A stretch of 5,685 nt of DNA from positions 1 through 5,685 of the forward strand of contig JAISQU010000066.1 of NCBI GenBank assembly GCA_031274005.1, read 5' to 3'. Shown one piece after another: positions 4,376-5,685 of the stretch. Below the pieces are notes generated by a model. It was given only the letters and a program-made list of their open reading frames with translations. It did no database searches and had not been told where the DNA came from. This stretch comes from Spirochaetales bacterium. GTDB lineage: Bacteria; Spirochaetota; Spirochaetia; DTKZ01. Position numbers and translations under genes: made by a program. Position 1 is the stretch's first letter. Every line of letters begins with the position of its first letter.

Positions 4376-5685
4376 TTAGTATTTAACGGCGGTGATAATA
4401 ATTTCGTCATACACGGTATCCATTTCCACCATTACCATGAGCGTATTTGCGCCCATGGTTGATATAAACACATCTTCCCTCTCCGGCGTGGAGGCGCTAC
4501 CCGTCGAATCGTAAGGAGTTCCCAGTAGAGTAGTGATCTGGATTAACAAATCTTCATAAGCCGCATGATTAATATTGTTCAACGTTACCAACAGGGCAGA
4601 ACTTGCACTTTCAGTTACATCGTCTACCGTAGTCCCTGCGGGCTGGGTCAAGCCTGAAAGGTTAAAGACCGTCCACCGGCTGTTATCGGGCCAGACGGCA
4701 AAGCCGCTGGGGTCGTCCGGTTCTATGGACAGTAGTAACATCCCGTTTCCGTAGGTCATGGTGAGGGTAAAGCCTGTACCTCCATATATATAGGCAAGTT
4801 CATAGATGCTGTAACCGGATTCGCTTGAGGTCGTGGGAATACCGTCGAGTACCGTAAATTGGTTGACCAAATCATCAAAGGCCGCCGTATCGGCGTTTTG
4901 GAGATACACAATTAACGTTCCCGTTGAAACACCGGCGAAGGGAACCGTGGTTCCCGGCGGCTGGGTTAGTCCCGAAGAAAGGCCGTAGTCTTGCCATGTC
5001 GCGGCCGAAGGCCATTCCGTCGTACCGCCGTCGGGAACAGGCGGCGCGGCAAGATTCACCGTTACCGTATATATTTTTTGCTGATCGTTTTCCGCCCTTA
5101 CCGTGAATGTTTGCGGAGAAGTAAAATCAAGCGGCGTCCCGGGCTCGGGGCTTAGGGAGGCGCCGGTATGGGTTGCCGTAAAATTCATGCCGCTAAGGTT
5201 TGTTCCGAAGGGAACGGAAACATCTATCATGGTTGAATCGGGGACAATCACGCCTTCGGCGGACACGGGGCTTGTTATGGCAAACCCTGTTATGTCGTTA
5301 CTGCTTGCAGCATCCATGCCGCCACCGCCTGGAACAGAATTGTCGGGTAAAAGATTCACCGTTACCTTATATGTTTTTTGCTGATCGTTTTCCGCTGTTA
5401 CCGTGAATGTTTGCGGGGAAGTAAAATCAAGCGGCGTCCCCGGCGCGGGGCTTATAGAGGCTCCGGTATGGGTTACCGTAAAAGTCATGCCGGTAACGTT
5501 TGTTCCGGAGGGAACAGAAACGTCTATCATGGTTGAATTGTGATCAATCACGCCTTCGGCGGATATGGGGCTTGTTATGGCAAACCGTGTTATGTCGTTG
5601 CCGCTTGTGTCGATACTGACGGGTATTTTAAGGGCGGTTGTTTTGCCGCTCTCGATGACAGCCCCTGCCGTACCGCCGCCGATGG
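4376..5685 (-). CDS. Repetitive surface-type protein, C-terminal part (partial)
   Basis: The frame is open from the right edge (first full codon at 5683) to TAA at 4376-4378, giving 435 C-terminal residues; the true start is outside the window. The GTG at 5551 lies inside a repeat and is not the start. Counting from the edge, two tandem repeats of 100 residues begin with NDIT at about 29 and 129. Each reads SPxSAEGVI, STMIDVSVPxGTN, GASxSPxPGTPLDFTSPQTF, AENDQQK and xYxVTVN. This pattern resembles the DUF5018-type beta-sandwich found in lipoproteins and surface proteins; the match is from memory. Gly/Pro-rich linkers separate the repeats. Then come two diverged modules of about 100 residues (224-324 and 331-435), both with WP...W and GLTQPxGTTV. 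Cell-surface or periplasmic location is inferred; the signal peptide would be off the edge. No enzyme motif is visible. Confidence 0.8.
   Translation of the reverse strand, partial: IGGGTAGAVIESGKTTALKIPVSIDTSGNDITRFAITSPISAEGVIDHNSTMIDVSVPSGTNVTGMTFTVTHTGASISPAPGTPLDFTSPQTFTVTAENDQQKTYKVTVNLLPDNSVPGGGGMDAASSNDITGFAITSPVSAEGVIVPDSTMIDVSVPFGTNLSGMNFTATHTGASLSPEPGTPLDFTSPQTFTVRAENDQQKIYTVTVNLAAPPVPDGGTTEWPSAATWQDYGLSSGLTQPPGTTVPFAGVSTGTLIVYLQNADTAAFDDLVNQFTVLDGIPTTSSESGYSIYELAYIYGGTGFTLTMTYGNGMLLLSIEPDDPSGFAVWPDNSRWTVFNLSGLTQPAGTTVDDVTESASSALLVTLNNINHAAYEDLLIQITTLLGTPYDSTGSASTPEREDVFISTMGANTLMVMVEMDTVYDEIIITAVKY
5051..5307 (-). repeat. Direct repeat copy nearer the C-terminus
   Basis: This 257-bp segment aligns without gaps to 5351-5607 at an offset of exactly 300 bp (100 codons). 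I count 26 mismatches by hand, about 90% identity. The longest shared blocks encode the AENDQQK and LDFTSPQTF segments. The linker between units (5308-5350) has not been conserved. Confidence 0.9.
5351..5607 (-). repeat. Direct repeat copy nearer the window edge
   Basis: This is the second copy of the 257-bp unit inside the surface-protein gene. Sequence upstream of it (5608-5685) does not continue the repeat; it encodes a Gly/Thr/Ala-rich stretch (GGGTAGAVIESGKTTALKIP) that may be the end of a different domain. Confidence 0.9.

Larger units (their letters stand above)
4137..4382 (-). pseudogene. Possible decayed reading frame between convergent genes
   Basis: The minus strand is open from 4382 to a TAA at 4137-4139. 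It gives a protein-like stretch including RIRIVGCMPVQGGEPVNAG and AVSYKRAVRMIEQAEEAG. The only ATG (4328) has no ribosome site, and the frame runs antisense into the end of the 640-residue gene and abuts the stop of the surface-protein gene. The part at 4190-4375 looks richer in GC than the genes on either side. It could be a fragment of a lost gene or a chance open frame. I cannot identify a family. Confidence 0.25.

Noticed and set aside
4188..4379. 63-residue plus-strand frame in the convergent gap
   Set aside because: It has no ribosome site, has a His/Arg/Cys-rich composition typical of shadows, and the minus strand looks more protein-like here.
5103..5406. Plus-strand frames opposite the surface-protein repeats
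   Set aside because: They repeat each other because the minus-strand gene is duplicated; the minus strand has the coherent domain pattern.

Overview
The window most resembles a spirochaete chromosome, probably a Treponema-like anaerobe of near-balanced GC content. This is an inference. It rests on the sodium-pump subunits of a biotin-dependent decarboxylase, on a repetitive surface protein whose repeat resembles the DUF5018 type, and on a large cytosolic protein that matches no widespread family I know. No rRNA, tRNA or CRISPR array is visible.

Layout, left to right. Bases 1-119 contain no gene I can name. They end in a 23-bp segment that looks like the terminus of the mobile element found further right. 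A plausible promoter (137-165) then leads into a two-gene operon: oadG (198-434) and oadB (445-1845), the small and large membrane subunits of a sodium-pumping oxaloacetate-type decarboxylase. The biotin-carrying alpha subunit is not in the window. A strong GC-rich hairpin (1860-1887) with a short T-rich tail closes the operon.

The 406-bp gap that follows holds a 9-bp inverted repeat and a complete non-autonomous transposable element (MITE) at 1959-2207. The element is 249 bp long, has perfect 23-bp terminal inverted repeats, is flanked by a perfect 9-bp target duplication, and has an interior rich in hairpins. It sits 44 bp upstream of the next gene.

That gene (2252-4174, TTG start) encodes a 640-residue protein I cannot assign. 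It is soluble and mostly helical, with one hydrophobic patch followed by a charged linker. A short GC-rich gap of about 200 bp follows, with three inverted repeats and a possible decayed reading frame on the minus strand. The last gene runs on the minus strand from beyond the right edge to 4376. It encodes the C-terminal 435 residues of a surface-type protein: two nearly identical 100-residue beta-rich repeats (about 90% identical in DNA), then two diverged copies of a Trp-rich module of about 100 residues.

Only oadG and oadB clearly work together, in a membrane complex coupling decarboxylation to sodium export. The other genes are neighbours with no visible functional link. The best-supported notable feature is the MITE with its target duplication and a possible second relative at the left edge.
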